From NCBI GenBank assembly GCA_965262875.1, contig OZ253569.1, positions 3,720,001 to 3,784,000 of the forward strand: a stretch of DNA of 64,000 nucleotides, written 5' to 3'. This document shows positions 44,361-54,241 of this stretch, piece by piece (within the stretch, counting starts at the first letter, position 1; every line of letters begins with the position of its first letter). The stretch is from JBALVT01 sp965262875. GTDB taxonomy: Bacteria > Pseudomonadota > Gammaproteobacteria > Pseudomonadales > Halieaceae. A program made the position numbers and the translations under genes. The notes below the pieces were generated by a model that was not told where the DNA came from, did no database searches, and saw only the letters and a program-made list of their open reading frames with translations.

Positions 44361-45403
44361 GTGAAAGTCCTGCTGCTTTCCGCCTACGCTGCACAAAGCC
44401 ATGTGTTTTGACAAAAGGAGTTGCTCAAGATGTTTCCCGACTGGCTGTGGCAGGAATTGTCACTGCCTCCGCGCCATTTTTCCTGGAGGGTGCGCGGTAA
44501 CCCGCTGTACTGGTCTGTGGCTGAACGGGAGGCTCTGGAAGAGCATTATGACCTCGTAGTGGCAACATCAATGGTGGATTTGGCGACCTTGAGAGGTCTG
44601 GTGCCCAATCTGGTAAAAATTCCAACCGTTGTGTACTTTCATGAAAATCAGTTTGCTTACCCCGAGGGGGAGGGCGTACGAAGCCTGCTTGAAGCACAGA
44701 TGGTGAGTTTGTACTCGGCAATGGCCGCCGATAGTTTGCTCTTCAATTCCCGCTACAATCGAGATAGTTTTATGGAGGGGTGCCAGGGTATGTTGGCGGG
44801 GTTTCCCGATAAAGTACCAAAAGGCATCGTTGAATCCCTGCGACAAAAATCCTCCGTAGTCCCGGTGCCGCTGGAACGAATTGAAGACAATGTGTCTGCC
44901 AAATCGGGGATTTGGCCCCTTGCAGATCCAGGTGACCTCAGTCGCCCAATTCGTATAAGCTGGGTTGGGCGTTTCGAGTTTGACAAAGGCGGTGATGCTT
45001 TGCTTCTTGCCCTGCGAGAGCTGGAAAAAACCAGCCTGAATTATTCTCTGGCGGTGATCGGGCAGCGTTTTCGCAACTCACCAGCGGCATTTGGAACGAT
45101 AGAAGAAGAATTTGGTCATCGCCTCGTACAATTTGGCTATGTGGAAAAAGTGGCAACTTATCGTCAGATTCTCTCCGAGGCGGATATCATTTTTCGACTG
45201 CACTACATGAGTTTCTCTACACCGGCGATCCTCAATCCCCAGGTCTGGAAGCTCGCAATGCGGCGCAATTAATTGTATCGGTTGCCAGAGATATCACCAA
45301 AGAAACAATCCATCCGCCAGATGTCTCAGAATTTTATGAGTCAAGAATCAGCCCGCGGTACCGCACGGTATTTGAGTCTGTAATCGCCGGTGTGGCCCTT
45401 TAG
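44361..45403 (+). pseudogene. QTMAN-like glycosyltransferase (DUF3524), degenerate
   Basis: From GTG 44361 the frame gives MKVLLLSAYAAQSHVF and then TGA at 44409-44411, where the family has Trp (SH-x-F/Y-W). It then continues for about 280 codons as a GT-B glycosyltransferase with the N-terminal DUF3524 region (FPDWLWQELSLPPRHFSW, FHENQFAYP). Near 45190 the frame shifts: S-T-A-L-H-E-F of the family continues in another frame and most of the following acceptor/donor loop is deleted before the last 50 or so residues to TAG 45401. Three lesions make it non-functional. The vertebrate relative (QTMAN/GTDC1) mannosylates queuosine in tRNA; bacterial members are little studied. Confidence 0.82.
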
Positions 45404-45466
45404 ACGCCGTAGCCATCACTAGCCAATCCCCGTATCATTAGCGCCTTTTTAGGGCCTTGGAACTTC

Positions 45467-46474
45467 ATGGACAAGCAACGTGTATTAACTGGAATTACCA
45501 CCACCGGTACCCCTCATTTGGGTAATTATGTGGGAGCTATCCGACCCGCGATTGCCGCCTCTCGAACAGAGTCCGTAGACTCTTTTCTGTTCATGGCCGA
45601 TTACCATGCGCTGATCAAGAACCAAGACCCCGAGTTGGTCAAGCAATCCAGTAAGGAGATTGCGGCGGCATGGCTGGCCCTTGGTCTCGATACTGAACGT
45701 GCTGTGTTTTACCGACAATCTGATATCCCGGAGATACCGGAACTCACATGGGTGCTAAATTGTAATGCCGCCAAGGGCCTGATGAACCGAGCCCATGCGT
45801 ATAAAGCGGCAGTCCAGCACAACGAGGAAGCTGGGGATGATCCAGATTTCGCAATCACGATGGGGCTCTTTTCCTACCCGGTATTGATGGCGGCCGATAT
45901 ATTGATGTTTAACGCCCATAAAATACCTGTAGGCAGAGATCAAATTCAGCACGTTGAAATGGCTAGAGATATTGCTGCGCGCTTTAACCACAACTTTGCC
46001 GACGTATTCACGCTTCCCGAAGCGGATGTGGACGATAATGTGGCTGTTCTACAGGGTTTGGACGGTCGCAAGATGAGTAAGAGTTACAACAACACCATTC
46101 CCCTGTTTGCCCCCTCAAAAGCGCTGCGAAAGGCTATTAATAAAGTGAAAACTAATCTCCTGGAGCCTGGGGAGCCCAAAGATCCCGATGATTCAACGGT
46201 CTTTCAACTGTGGTCCGCATTTGCCAGCGAATCCGAGATTGACAGGATGCGGACAGAGTTCGCCAATGGAATCGCATGGGGCGAAGCTAAAAAGCAGTTG
46301 TTTGAAATGATTGATGCAGAACTAGCTTCAGCGCGAGAGCGCTATTGGGAACTAATGGAAGATCCCGGGCACATCGAATCTGTTTTAAAGCGGGGGGCCG
46401 AGCGTGCGCGAGAGCAGAGCGTTCCACTTATGAAGAAGGTGCGAGAAGCGGTCGGTATTGCTCCTATGTCCTAG
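45467..46474 (+). CDS. trpS: Tryptophanyl-tRNA synthetase
   Basis: TrpS is an essential class I aminoacyl-tRNA synthetase. The HIGH-like TTGTPHLGNYVGAI and the KMSKS motif (DGRKMSKSYNNT) are present, with the Trp-pocket segment AADILMFNAHKIPVGRDQ. It has 335 residues and starts at ATG 45467, about 64 bp after the glycosyltransferase remnant. Confidence 0.96.
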   Translation: MDKQRVLTGITTTGTPHLGNYVGAIRPAIAASRTESVDSFLFMADYHALIKNQDPELVKQSSKEIAAAWLALGLDTERAVFYRQSDIPEIPELTWVLNCNAAKGLMNRAHAYKAAVQHNEEAGDDPDFAITMGLFSYPVLMAADILMFNAHKIPVGRDQIQHVEMARDIAARFNHNFADVFTLPEADVDDNVAVLQGLDGRKMSKSYNNTIPLFAPSKALRKAINKVKTNLLEPGEPKDPDDSTVFQLWSAFASESEIDRMRTEFANGIAWGEAKKQLFEMIDAELASARERYWELMEDPGHIESVLKRGAERAREQSVPLMKKVREAVGIAPMS

Positions 46475-46485
46475 TATCGCGCCTA

Positions 46486-48552
46486 CTACCCGCCGAACTG
46501 ATAGCTTAGTTCAATGTACGCGCCCAGGGGTTGACCCACAAAGTAGCGATAGTTGCCGAAACCAAAGTCCGCGCGTTCTGCGTAGTCTTCATCGGTCAGA
46601 TTAGTCACTCGCAATGCCCCGGATAGACGTTCACTGAGTTTGCTGGTGATTCTCAGATTTAACAGCGAGTGTCCTTCATACTCGTGCTCATTGTCCGGTT
46701 CCAGGTAGTAGGAGTCCAGGTAAACCCATTCCAATTCCGCTCGGCTTTCCTTTTTACTGCGTTGTGAGAAATCCCAAATGAGTCTAGCGGACCCAAACAC
46801 GTTTGGGGCGGTATCGATGTCGTTTCCCTTGATATCACCGCTGCTGCCAATCAACGCGATTCGGCTATCGTATTCGTGTTGAGCGTAGGTAGCATCGACA
46901 GAAAGCTGCCAGTTCGAAGCGATTGCGTAGTCTATGGAAAAGTCGATACCACGGTGGCTGGTTTTGGCGCCGCTGACATTTTGTCGGTTGGAGTCCTGAA
47001 AAATAACTTCGTCCTTTTTCATCGAATAGGCCGAGATATCGTATTGCAGTCCGCCAACGGTATCGCCGCGGATACCTAACTCGACGCTGGAAATTTCTTC
47101 GGAATCCAGGTCGGCTACCTGTTGACCCGACTGCAACCGATACAGCTCGGTGGTTTGTGGCGCGCGAAATCCTTTGGCGAGTCGAAAATACCCGTAATGT
47201 TCGGCGGCAAAAGCATAGCCCACGCCGGCGTTCAAACTCCAATCCGTAAAGTCGTCGTCTCGATCTGCGGGTCGAAAAAAGCGGCAAGCTGAAGCATCTG
47301 GCGCACAAGCTGCGCCGTCATCTGTGCGATTGTCATATTCGTAGCGCGTGTGCTCCAACCTGGCTCCGGTACTTAAATCCCAGCGATCTCCCAGGGATTT
47401 TTGTAACTGGCTGTAAATAGCTGTTGAGCTTGCATCAACCTGGTAATCGTAGTGCACTCCCCGTGGCTGGTTGGGGCTGAAATCCTCTGCCTGGGTTTCC
47501 TTGAGCCAGCCGTCTGTATATTCCAAATCGGCACCATTGACCCAGGTATAGTCGTCGCCCGCGGTGTGGACTGAAGTGCGCACTCCCAGGCTTTGGTGCC
47601 CATTTTCTTCGAGCGATTGCCAGGGTAAAAAATGCTGCAGGAATTGCATTTCGTTGTCGCGAAGATAGGGGGTTACAGTAAGTCGGTTACTGTCATTGAG
47701 ATCCCAGATAAAACTACTTTGCAGGCGCAGTGACCAAGCGTCGCGAAATGCCTCAGGGTTGGGATTACTTTGTTTGAGGCTATTGTCCTCAAACGCGTCT
47801 TTGCCCTGTACGAATCCGGAAGTTTCCTGATTCAGATTCGAATAATCGAAAATGGTTTTGGTATCCAGCAGTTCCCCAGAAAAATCGTGTCGCAATGTTA
47901 TTTTCTGCTGACCGTATCCTGAATCGTCTTTATAGCCGCCGTCTGTGGTGCCGTTGAGATTGAGGCTCAAGCCGTGCCGGTTAAAGGTATTGCTATAGCG
48001 ATACTTCGCTCGATAAAAATCATCGGGGCCGGCCTCAACGGCGATGCTGTGATCTTCGGATGCAGTTGGGGCCCGCGACAAAATACTGATCACGCCATGC
48101 ATGGCATTGGAGCCATACAGCGCCGTTGCCGGGCCTTTTATCACTTCAACGCGTTGCGCCTGTTCGGCGTTTGCGTCAAATAACTGATTCACATTACAAA
48201 ATCCGGGTGCCCGCAAACTGATCCCGTCTCCGGCCATGAAGAAAGCACCACAGCTTCCAGAACCGGTTAGTATCGGCGAGCGCAGTGAGGTTAGGCTTTC
48301 CTGACCATTGCCTCTGCTAATCCATGCTCCGGATACCTGCTGCATGAGTTCATTGATGTGTACTTGTCCCGCCAGATCAATTGCATCTGTGCCCACCACG
48401 GACCAGGACAAGGGCAAACTCATTGCATTAATTTCTGTTCTTGTAGCCGTGACCAGGGTCTGTTCCTGTAACTTGTCATCTGCCATGACTGAGTTGGAAA
48501 CTAAAAACAGACCTGCCGCTATTCCCATAAGAGGGCGGAGAGTGGGGAGCAT
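46486..48552 (-). CDS. TonB-dependent outer-membrane receptor
   Basis: ATG 48552 gives a signal peptide (PLMGIAAGLFLVSNSVMA) followed by a plug domain (TLVTATRTEIN, VEVIKGPATALYGSNAMHGVISI) and a 22-strand-type barrel ending in Y-I-E-L-S-Y-Q-F-G-G. The mature protein is about 660 residues, within the range for siderophore- or cobalamin-type receptors; Cys residues in the plug are unusual but occur in a marine subgroup. The substrate is not evident. It converges with trpS and is divergent from the RND pair. No riboswitch-like structure is seen in the 156 bp upstream. Confidence 0.88.
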   Translation of the reverse strand: MLPTLRPLMGIAAGLFLVSNSVMADDKLQEQTLVTATRTEINAMSLPLSWSVVGTDAIDLAGQVHINELMQQVSGAWISRGNGQESLTSLRSPILTGSGSCGAFFMAGDGISLRAPGFCNVNQLFDANAEQAQRVEVIKGPATALYGSNAMHGVISILSRAPTASEDHSIAVEAGPDDFYRAKYRYSNTFNRHGLSLNLNGTTDGGYKDDSGYGQQKITLRHDFSGELLDTKTIFDYSNLNQETSGFVQGKDAFEDNSLKQSNPNPEAFRDAWSLRLQSSFIWDLNDSNRLTVTPYLRDNEMQFLQHFLPWQSLEENGHQSLGVRTSVHTAGDDYTWVNGADLEYTDGWLKETQAEDFSPNQPRGVHYDYQVDASSTAIYSQLQKSLGDRWDLSTGARLEHTRYEYDNRTDDGAACAPDASACRFFRPADRDDDFTDWSLNAGVGYAFAAEHYGYFRLAKGFRAPQTTELYRLQSGQQVADLDSEEISSVELGIRGDTVGGLQYDISAYSMKKDEVIFQDSNRQNVSGAKTSHRGIDFSIDYAIASNWQLSVDATYAQHEYDSRIALIGSSGDIKGNDIDTAPNVFGSARLIWDFSQRSKKESRAELEWVYLDSYYLEPDNEHEYEGHSLLNLRITSKLSERLSGALRVTNLTDEDYAERADFGFGNYRYFVGQPLGAYIELSYQFGG

Positions 48553-48708
48553 TGCGATAATTTCCAGATTCTGAAGTAGGGCGGGATTGTACATTGTTCA
48601 GGCCAATGACCCAACGAAGTTTGTTGGAGAAGTTCTGATCGGAAAGACTGCTATTGGTCTGAACATACTGCGATTGGTACGAGTTGTGAGCACGGTTCTC
48701 CTGAAACA

Positions 48709-49428
48709 ATGCCAACCAGAGTAGTCCTTGGGCAGGTGAGCTCAGAACGGCAGCAAGCCGTGCAGTTCGAGATATCTGGCACACAACTTTCCCGGCGAAT
48801 TGATACCGGGAGCTCTGTTCAGGTAGGAGACCTGTTAGTGCAACTGGACGATCGGGAAGCACGCGCCCGTAAGATGCAATTCGAAGCAAACCACGCGAAT
48901 CTAAAGGCGCAACAGCGTTTCTACAAAAAGAAATTGCACAGGGCGCAACAGAACCACCGCAAGGGGGTTATCGCTGACGCGGAATTGGAAGCCCAACAGT
49001 TGCGCTTTGATCAACTGGGCTCGGAGTTGCTGCATGCGCGAGCTGAAATAACCATCGCGGATATTTACATCGAGAAACATCGATTGAGGGCTCCTTTCAA
49101 CGGTGTACTACTGGGGTCCACGACTCGAGCTGGAGAGAGGGTCGAAGCCGGCGCCACTGCTGCGGTCCTTGTGGATGTCCAGCACTTAAGTGTCAAAACA
49201 CACCTTGTTCCCAAGGAGATCATTCTCTTGCGCAAAGCTAAGTTGTTCCTTGCTGTCGGGCTGGGCGCAAAGCGCGGTTTGAGGGTATTACGAGTCGCAC
49301 CCGGGGCGAGTACAGCCACCGGAATGGTAGCCGTGGAACTTGAATGGCCCGAGCACAACACAATTCCAGGCCAGTCGGTACGTCTGGGGGTATATTCGAA
49401 TCCAGCAGACGTGTTGGTAGAGCGCTAG
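48709..49428 (+). CDS. RND efflux membrane-fusion protein, probably N-terminally damaged
   Basis: The 239-residue product has the HlyD/AcrA layout: a lipoyl half-motif (GSSVQVGDLLVQLDDREARA), a coiled-coil hairpin (about residues 55-115), the second lipoyl half (LRAPFNGVLLGSTTRAGERVEAG) and a beta-barrel. ATG 48709 leaves no signal peptide, which is abnormal for a periplasmic protein. The adjacent frame just upstream gives V-V-S-T-V-L-L-K-Q-C-Q-P-E before a TAG, resembling a lipoprotein signal, so a frameshift near 48715-48725 is likely. Its partner permease downstream is a pseudogene, so the pump is dead in any case. Confidence 0.7.
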   Translation: MPTRVVLGQVSSERQQAVQFEISGTQLSRRIDTGSSVQVGDLLVQLDDREARARKMQFEANHANLKAQQRFYKKKLHRAQQNHRKGVIADAELEAQQLRFDQLGSELLHARAEITIADIYIEKHRLRAPFNGVLLGSTTRAGERVEAGATAAVLVDVQHLSVKTHLVPKEIILLRKAKLFLAVGLGAKRGLRVLRVAPGASTATGMVAVELEWPEHNTIPGQSVRLGVYSNPADVLVER

Positions 49429-50693
49429 CGTTGTGCTGTCGTGGTTGCTGCATCAGCATAGAGCCATACAGTGTCTATTTTTGTTGATTCTCATACAGGG
49501 ATTTTACAGTCTGGGGCAGCTTGGCAAAGAAGAGCTGCCCGAGCCTACCAATGAAATGGATGGCGTTAGCATTGTGGCTTATTTGCCGGGGACGACGCCG
49601 ACGGAGATAGATCGGCAGATCGCACGTCCCATACACCTGGCGATCAAAGATATGCCGGGAGTGCGGGAAGTTCAAAGTGAGGCTTTTGAGGGGTACGTCA
49701 GCACCCGAGTGCGGTTCAAAAACAGTGAAGCCGATCCCGGAGCGCTCAGTCAGGAAATCTCTCAGAAGGTCAATCAAATTACCACACTTCCCCAGGAAAC
49801 CAAGGGTCCCTATGTCAGTCGCTATCGCTCTCGCATATGGGAGGATATGACGCTGGTATTTCGTGGGGGGGATGCACTTGCGCGACATGCTCAATGGCGC
49901 TGGGTGGCCAATAGACTCCAATCAGAGCCCGGCGTTTCTGAATTGGTGGTAACCGGGGAGGGTGAGCGCCGTGTAGAAGTGCAAGTCGACGGTTTGCTCG
50001 CTGGCTCACTCGGCAGTCGAATTGACTCTGTGGCCGATCAATTGGAAAAAGCGCTTGATCAACGGTCCGCCGGCCAGATACAGGATACTAAAAACCTCCA
50101 TTCAGTGCAGGTGGAAACCAGGCCAGAGTCGGTGAAAGAGCTTGCTGGGGTTCCGATTTTTGTTGGGCAGGAATATCGCCCCCTTGAAATGATTGCCCAG
50201 GTAGAAGATTCACTGGAGCCGCCCTCGGTACTGGTTGATCACGATGATCAGGGCGCTTGGTATGTTCAGGTTTATCGCCAGCCCGGAAGTAATGTTGAAC
50301 ATTTGTCGCGAAGTATCCGTGCACTCAGTGAACAAATTAATGCGCAACTAAAACAGGATGAACTTCCCTTCGAGCTGCGAGTTATCAGTGATCGTAGTGA
50401 ACAAGTAAAACAGAGTTTTGCTGATCTGAAATTTGCAATAGCTTTGGGAATGCTGCTGGTGTTCCTGGTTTTATGGCTCTTTGTTGGTTTGCGAAACGCG
50501 CTTTATGCTGCATTGGGAATACCTTTCGCGTTCCTCGCTTCCTTCATCGTGATGGGGTGGTTGGGCTTAAATTTGAATTTGCTAACCCTGTTTGGCCTGG
50601 TGCTCGTTTGTGGCATGGTAGTTGACGACACAATTGTGGTTTTGGAGGCGATAGTTCGTCAGCGCGAACTTGGGTGTGACAGATACGAAGCCA

Positions 50694-50701
50694 TAAAAAA
50701 G
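50694..50701. repeat. 8-bp target duplication of ISL3 copy B (left)
   Basis: The sequence taaaaaag is repeated at 55319-55326 at the other end of the nested element. This is the length expected for ISL3 and fixes the insertion point in the RND gene. Confidence 0.93.
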
Positions 50702-50939
50702 GGTTCTACTGGGAATCCTGTGGGTAGAGGTTGAGTTTTCCACAGTGGAACAGAATTGAAACTCGATAGTTTTCGAAGTTTCTAAATCCTCGGGCAGCCG
50801 ATTTTATTGTCTGAATCTTTGAATTAAATCCTTCTGCGGTCGCATTGGTGATGCGATGTTTCAAGTAAGTCATTATGTTGTCGAGATGTTTCTTTAGCAT
50901 CTTGGCGACTGATATGACCGGCTTTAGACGTGAATGTGT

Positions 50940-50944
50940 CGCCC
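50940..50944. repeat. 5-bp target duplication of IS21 copy B (left)
   Basis: The sequence cgccc is repeated at 54237-54241. The uninterrupted target is seen in ISL3 copy A, where it occurs once in the codons for Y-W-W-A-T. Confidence 0.9.
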
Positions 50945-51039
50945 TGTTAGCGCCACAGTAAACCCGCAGTTATTTGCCGCAGAATAAAAGAACGACAAAG
51001 AGGCGACAGTGATCCGGCTTAACTCCAATCGATCACAGG

Positions 51040-51231
51040 CTAGAACGGCAGCTCATGATTTACCTCGACACTGTCTGTGTACTCTTGTTGCTCAATCCGG
51101 ATCTCCTCGTACAGTTGCGCAATCTCATCACCATAGTGATCCCACAGTACCGATCTCAGGTCGCCGAGCAGCTGATAAATACAATCGGCTTGTTCAGCCG
51201 TCCAGTAGGTTGTGATTTTTAAGGTTTTCAT
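51040..51231 (-). CDS. 63-residue protein at the end of IS21 copy B
   Basis: It is identical in sequence to the copy A gene at 4042-4233, with the same overlap with istB. Retention of an open frame in both copies while istA and istB of copy A have decayed is weak support for coding; the copies may simply be too young to differ. Confidence 0.55.
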   Translation of the reverse strand: MKTLKITTYWTAEQADCIYQLLGDLRSVLWDHYGDEIAQLYEEIRIEQQEYTDSVEVNHELPF

Positions 51232-51989
51232 TTAGCCTTTCCTCGCTTTTTGGTCTCGCGCCGCTTCGACGCACACTCCTGCGCTTCCTTCATGCGGTAC
51301 GACTCACCCTCAATGGCGATGACCTCGCTGTGATGGACTAAACGGTCAATCAGGGAGACCACACACGCGGCATTGGGGAACACGTCATTCCACTCGCCAA
51401 ACGGACGGTTCGTTGTCACCAAAGTTGAACATTTCTCATAGCGCCGGTTGATGATTTCAAACAGCAAGTCAGCATGACGATTGCTGTAGGAGAGGTAGCC
51501 CACTTCATCAATTACCAGCAAGGCGGGCCTGGCGTAGTGTTTCAATCGACGCTGCAGGGCATTGGCGCCATCCTGACCTGCCAGGTCGTTGAGCATCGCC
51601 GCTGCGGTGGTAAACAGCGCCGTATAGCCGTGCATGACAGCGTTATACCCCAGGTTCTGGGCGATCATCGATTTGCCCACGCCGTTGCTGCCCAGCAGGA
51701 TAATATTGCTGGCCGTGTCCATAAAACCCAGTTGCATCAGGGCATGAATCGCTTGTGGGTCGATAGCGCTTGGCCACTGCCAGTCAAACTCACTCATCGG
51801 TTTGAACCGGCCCAGCCTGGCGCTGCTCAGGCGCCGTTCGAGTGAGCGCTGTTTGCGCTCGGCAAGCTCCCAGGCGATGAGCTGTGCCCGCCAGGGGTAT
51901 TGCTCGTCGGTGATCTCGCCCCAGTGCGCCAGCACGCCGTGGAGCTTCAGTTCAAGTGCCTGCTGTTTGAGTTGCTCGATATCAATCAT
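51228..51989 (-). CDS. istB: IstB transposition helper ATPase, intact
   Basis: ATG 51989 (or 51998) begins M-I-D-I-E-Q-L-K-Q, the usual IstB N-terminal domain. Walker A is GSNGVGKS, Walker B LLVIDEVGYL, and VTTNRPFGEWNDVF is the conserved IstB sensor region. The basic C-terminus (KRRETKKRGKAK) is typical. The start overlaps the istA stop, giving translational coupling. The Trp codon that is amber in copy A is intact here. Confidence 0.93.
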   Translation of the reverse strand: MIDIEQLKQQALELKLHGVLAHWGEITDEQYPWRAQLIAWELAERKQRSLERRLSSARLGRFKPMSEFDWQWPSAIDPQAIHALMQLGFMDTASNIILLGSNGVGKSMIAQNLGYNAVMHGYTALFTTAAAMLNDLAGQDGANALQRRLKHYARPALLVIDEVGYLSYSNRHADLLFEIINRRYEKCSTLVTTNRPFGEWNDVFPNAACVVSLIDRLVHHSEVIAIEGESYRMKEAQECASKRRETKKRGKAK

Positions 51990-53483
51990 CGGTATCATCT
52001 CCTGTCTCGCTTCGGGTGCCATTGAGCTTGTCGTAATCGGCAAGCCGAGCCAGCTTGACGCTGTAGTGCTTGACCTTCGCCGGCACGGCGACAGCAAGCG
52101 GTGGCGGCAGGTGCTGTTCATCACGGCGGCGCTCAAGAACGTGCTGCACCGCCTCCGGGTAGGGTGATTGCCGATCAAGTGCTTCACCCAGAGCTACATG
52201 CAGCTCGTCCCGCCCATAATCATCAAGCAGTTGATTGAGTAACCGGACCGTGGTTTTAATGACATGTCCACGCTGTGCCGATTGCTGCAGCAGCGTCTGG
52301 GCGTGCGCCGAAGCATGGCTCAGGCGATCCTGACCCCGGTGTAGTTTGGCGTGGGTTTTCTCCAGCCATAGGGCATTGATATGCGCCTCCTGTTCGATTT
52401 GCTCCCCTTTGCCAAAGCTGCGCTGATGCTCAGCAATGCATTGATCGCCCTCCACTATCTGGAGCCGCTCCAGGTCAGCGCTCACGCTCAATGGCTTGTG
52501 CACGTATTGATGGGGAATGGAGTAATCATTGAGATCGAAGCGAACATAAGGGGTTTTGGCGGCCCGCACGGGCTGTCTCTCATGGGTATCAAAGGGATTA
52601 TCCGGCAAACTCACCTGCTCCTGTAAGAAGGCTTCCCTGACCGTCAACGTACGCTCTTCAGGGCAAGCCCGATCAGCACTCACACCCTGGCACCAGTGCT
52701 CAGCTTGCGCATTGAGTTCGGCCAGTGTTTGCCAGTGACGAGCGGCAAAGAAATTATCGCGAATATAGCGAATCGCTCTTTCTACCCGGCCCTTTTCATT
52801 GCCCCGGGCCACCGCCACCGGGCGTGGTTCGAAGCGATAGTGGGCTGACAAGGCCAGCAAGGTGGGGTGGAAGCGGATGGCGTCACCGTGGCGCTCCAAT
52901 ACGGTCGATTTAAGGTTGTCGTACAGCAGCACCTTTGGCAATCCTTGCCAGGCCTCGAATGCCGCTACATGGCCGCGTAAAAAGTGCTCCATTTGCTGGT
53001 TGAGATAAAAGCGCAAGAAGATCTGTCGCGACCAGCTCAGCACCATCACAAACGCCATTAACGGCCGCCGGGCCTTGCCGATCTGAATATGCCCGAACGA
53101 ACCCCAGTCAACCTGGGCTTGCTCACCGGGCAGGGTTTTTAGGCGTAAATACGCCTCGGGCAGCTTGCGCGGCCGCAGTTCACTGATACGCTGGCGAAAC
53201 TGGCTGGGGCCACCGGGGTATCCCCGCAGGCGGGCCATTTCATACAAGCGGGCCGCCGTGAGTGTGGGAAACTCCCGCAGGGTGTGTCGATGACAAAGGG
53301 CAGATAGGGGTCGATGATCGATGCACGGCGAGTGCGCTCCACCTTGGGCAGGCCAGCCTGTGCCAGTACCCGATCAACCACTGAGTGGTGAATGCCAAGC
53401 TGGGTCGCAATGGTGCCCGTTCGCCACTTCTCAACAAAATGGTAGCGCAGTATTTTTGCTTCAGTTTCTTTGCCGATGGCCAT
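51982..53483 (-). pseudogene. istA: IstA transposase with a frame break after the N-terminal HTH
   Basis: The N-terminal helix-turn-helix (ATG 53483) is in one frame to about 53288. The rest, 51982-53247, is a single 421-residue frame starting at M-Y-E-M-A-R-L-R-G with the DDE core (QVDWGSFG, LLYDNLKS, EKGRVERAI). Reading D-T-L-R-E-F-P-T-L-T-A-A-R-L-Y across the break requires removing one AC from GACACACCC, so a dinucleotide gain is the likely cause. The same change occurs in copy A. If no recoding happens, the core lacks its DNA-binding N-terminus. Confidence 0.8.
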
Positions 53484-53522
53484 GACTGCCCTCCGATTGA
53501 TGACTCCTGTCCAGCCGCTGCA

Positions 53523-53948
53523 CTAATGTCGCCGGAATCTGCGCCTGAACTGACTGCTCTGCAGAAAATCACTGCGCAAAAAGGGACCGCAGACCGCGCC
53601 ACAGTGATGGCAGCGCACGGTGGCGTCAGTTTTACCTGGCATATCGGCCCTTTTGATCTCATCAGGCACGGTTTGCAGTAGATCACGGAGTATTATTGCC
53701 AGAGAACGGTGATGCGTTACTTTTTGTTGTTGCCGTTCTCGATAACGCTGTTGGCGAGCGGCATTATTCATGCGACCCGGGCGAGTGGCCTGGTACTTCG
53801 CTCTGGCTCGTTTAATGGATTCCTTTCTGGCTTCCTGGCTGCAACCATCGGTGCAATACCGCTGGCCGCGATCACAGTGGGTACAGACGATGACCTGGGC
53901 GTAGCAGCGACAACAGTGGTAGAGACGGCTGGATGATGGCATCGACAC
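53523..53948 (-). CDS. Cys-rich (zinc-ribbon-like) accessory protein of IS21 copy B
   Basis: This counterpart of the copy A gene at 6523-6948 encodes a protein with the same Cys pattern (CCRCYAQVIVCTHC, GQRYC and C-terminal CHHCGAVC). The nucleotide sequences differ by a single base in the stretch compared (Trp against Arg in the opposite frame, silent or conservative here). Upstream are the element's right end and possible promoter. Confidence 0.65.
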   Translation of the reverse strand: MSMPSSSRLYHCCRCYAQVIVCTHCDRGQRYCTDGCSQEARKESIKRARAKYQATRPGRMNNAARQQRYRERQQQKVTHHRSLAIILRDLLQTVPDEIKRADMPGKTDATVRCHHCGAVCGPFLRSDFLQSSQFRRRFRRH

Positions 53949-54236
53949 AAAGGTCGATGAGGGCTGGATTTATTCCCATTATGTGCAACACTTAACGGGT
54001 CGTGCACCTGCACGGTTTTTTTGGGTATGGCGCCAGCGTTGACCGTCAAATCTGTGGTGGCGTCATACCGTTCTCAGCGACACTTATTCTTATAGTCCCT
54101 ACGCTTGAATCGTGCCTGCTTATTGGTCGCTCTTGAGTGTGACTGGGCCGCAGTTCTACCGCGCCGATTCTAATACGCCGAGATCCGTCTATTTCAAAAT
54201 TCGGCCAATAGCTGCGGTTTTGGAGTGGCGTCTACA

Positions 54237-54241
54237 CGCCC
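54237..54241. repeat. 5-bp target duplication of IS21 copy B (right)
   Basis: cgccc, matching 50940-50944, resumes the ISL3 transposase frame. Confidence 0.9.

Larger units (their letters stand above)
50945..54236 (-). mobile_element. IS21-family insertion sequence, copy B (3292 bp)
   Basis: Ends TGTTAGCGCCAC and, complemented, TGTAGACGCCAC match copy A. The element carries a Cys-rich protein gene, istA (in two frames), an intact istB and a 63-residue gene. It inserted into ISL3 copy B and therefore arrived later than that ISL3. It lies in the same orientation as copy A on this window. Confidence 0.95.

Noticed and set aside
48553..48708. Cobalamin riboswitch before the TonB receptor
   Set aside because: The gap is too short for the full structure and no B12-box-like sequence was seen.
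53385..53681. Plus-strand frames inside the IS21 element, also at 6385-6681
   Set aside because: They are antisense to istA and the Cys-rich gene, duplicate between copies and match nothing recognisable.
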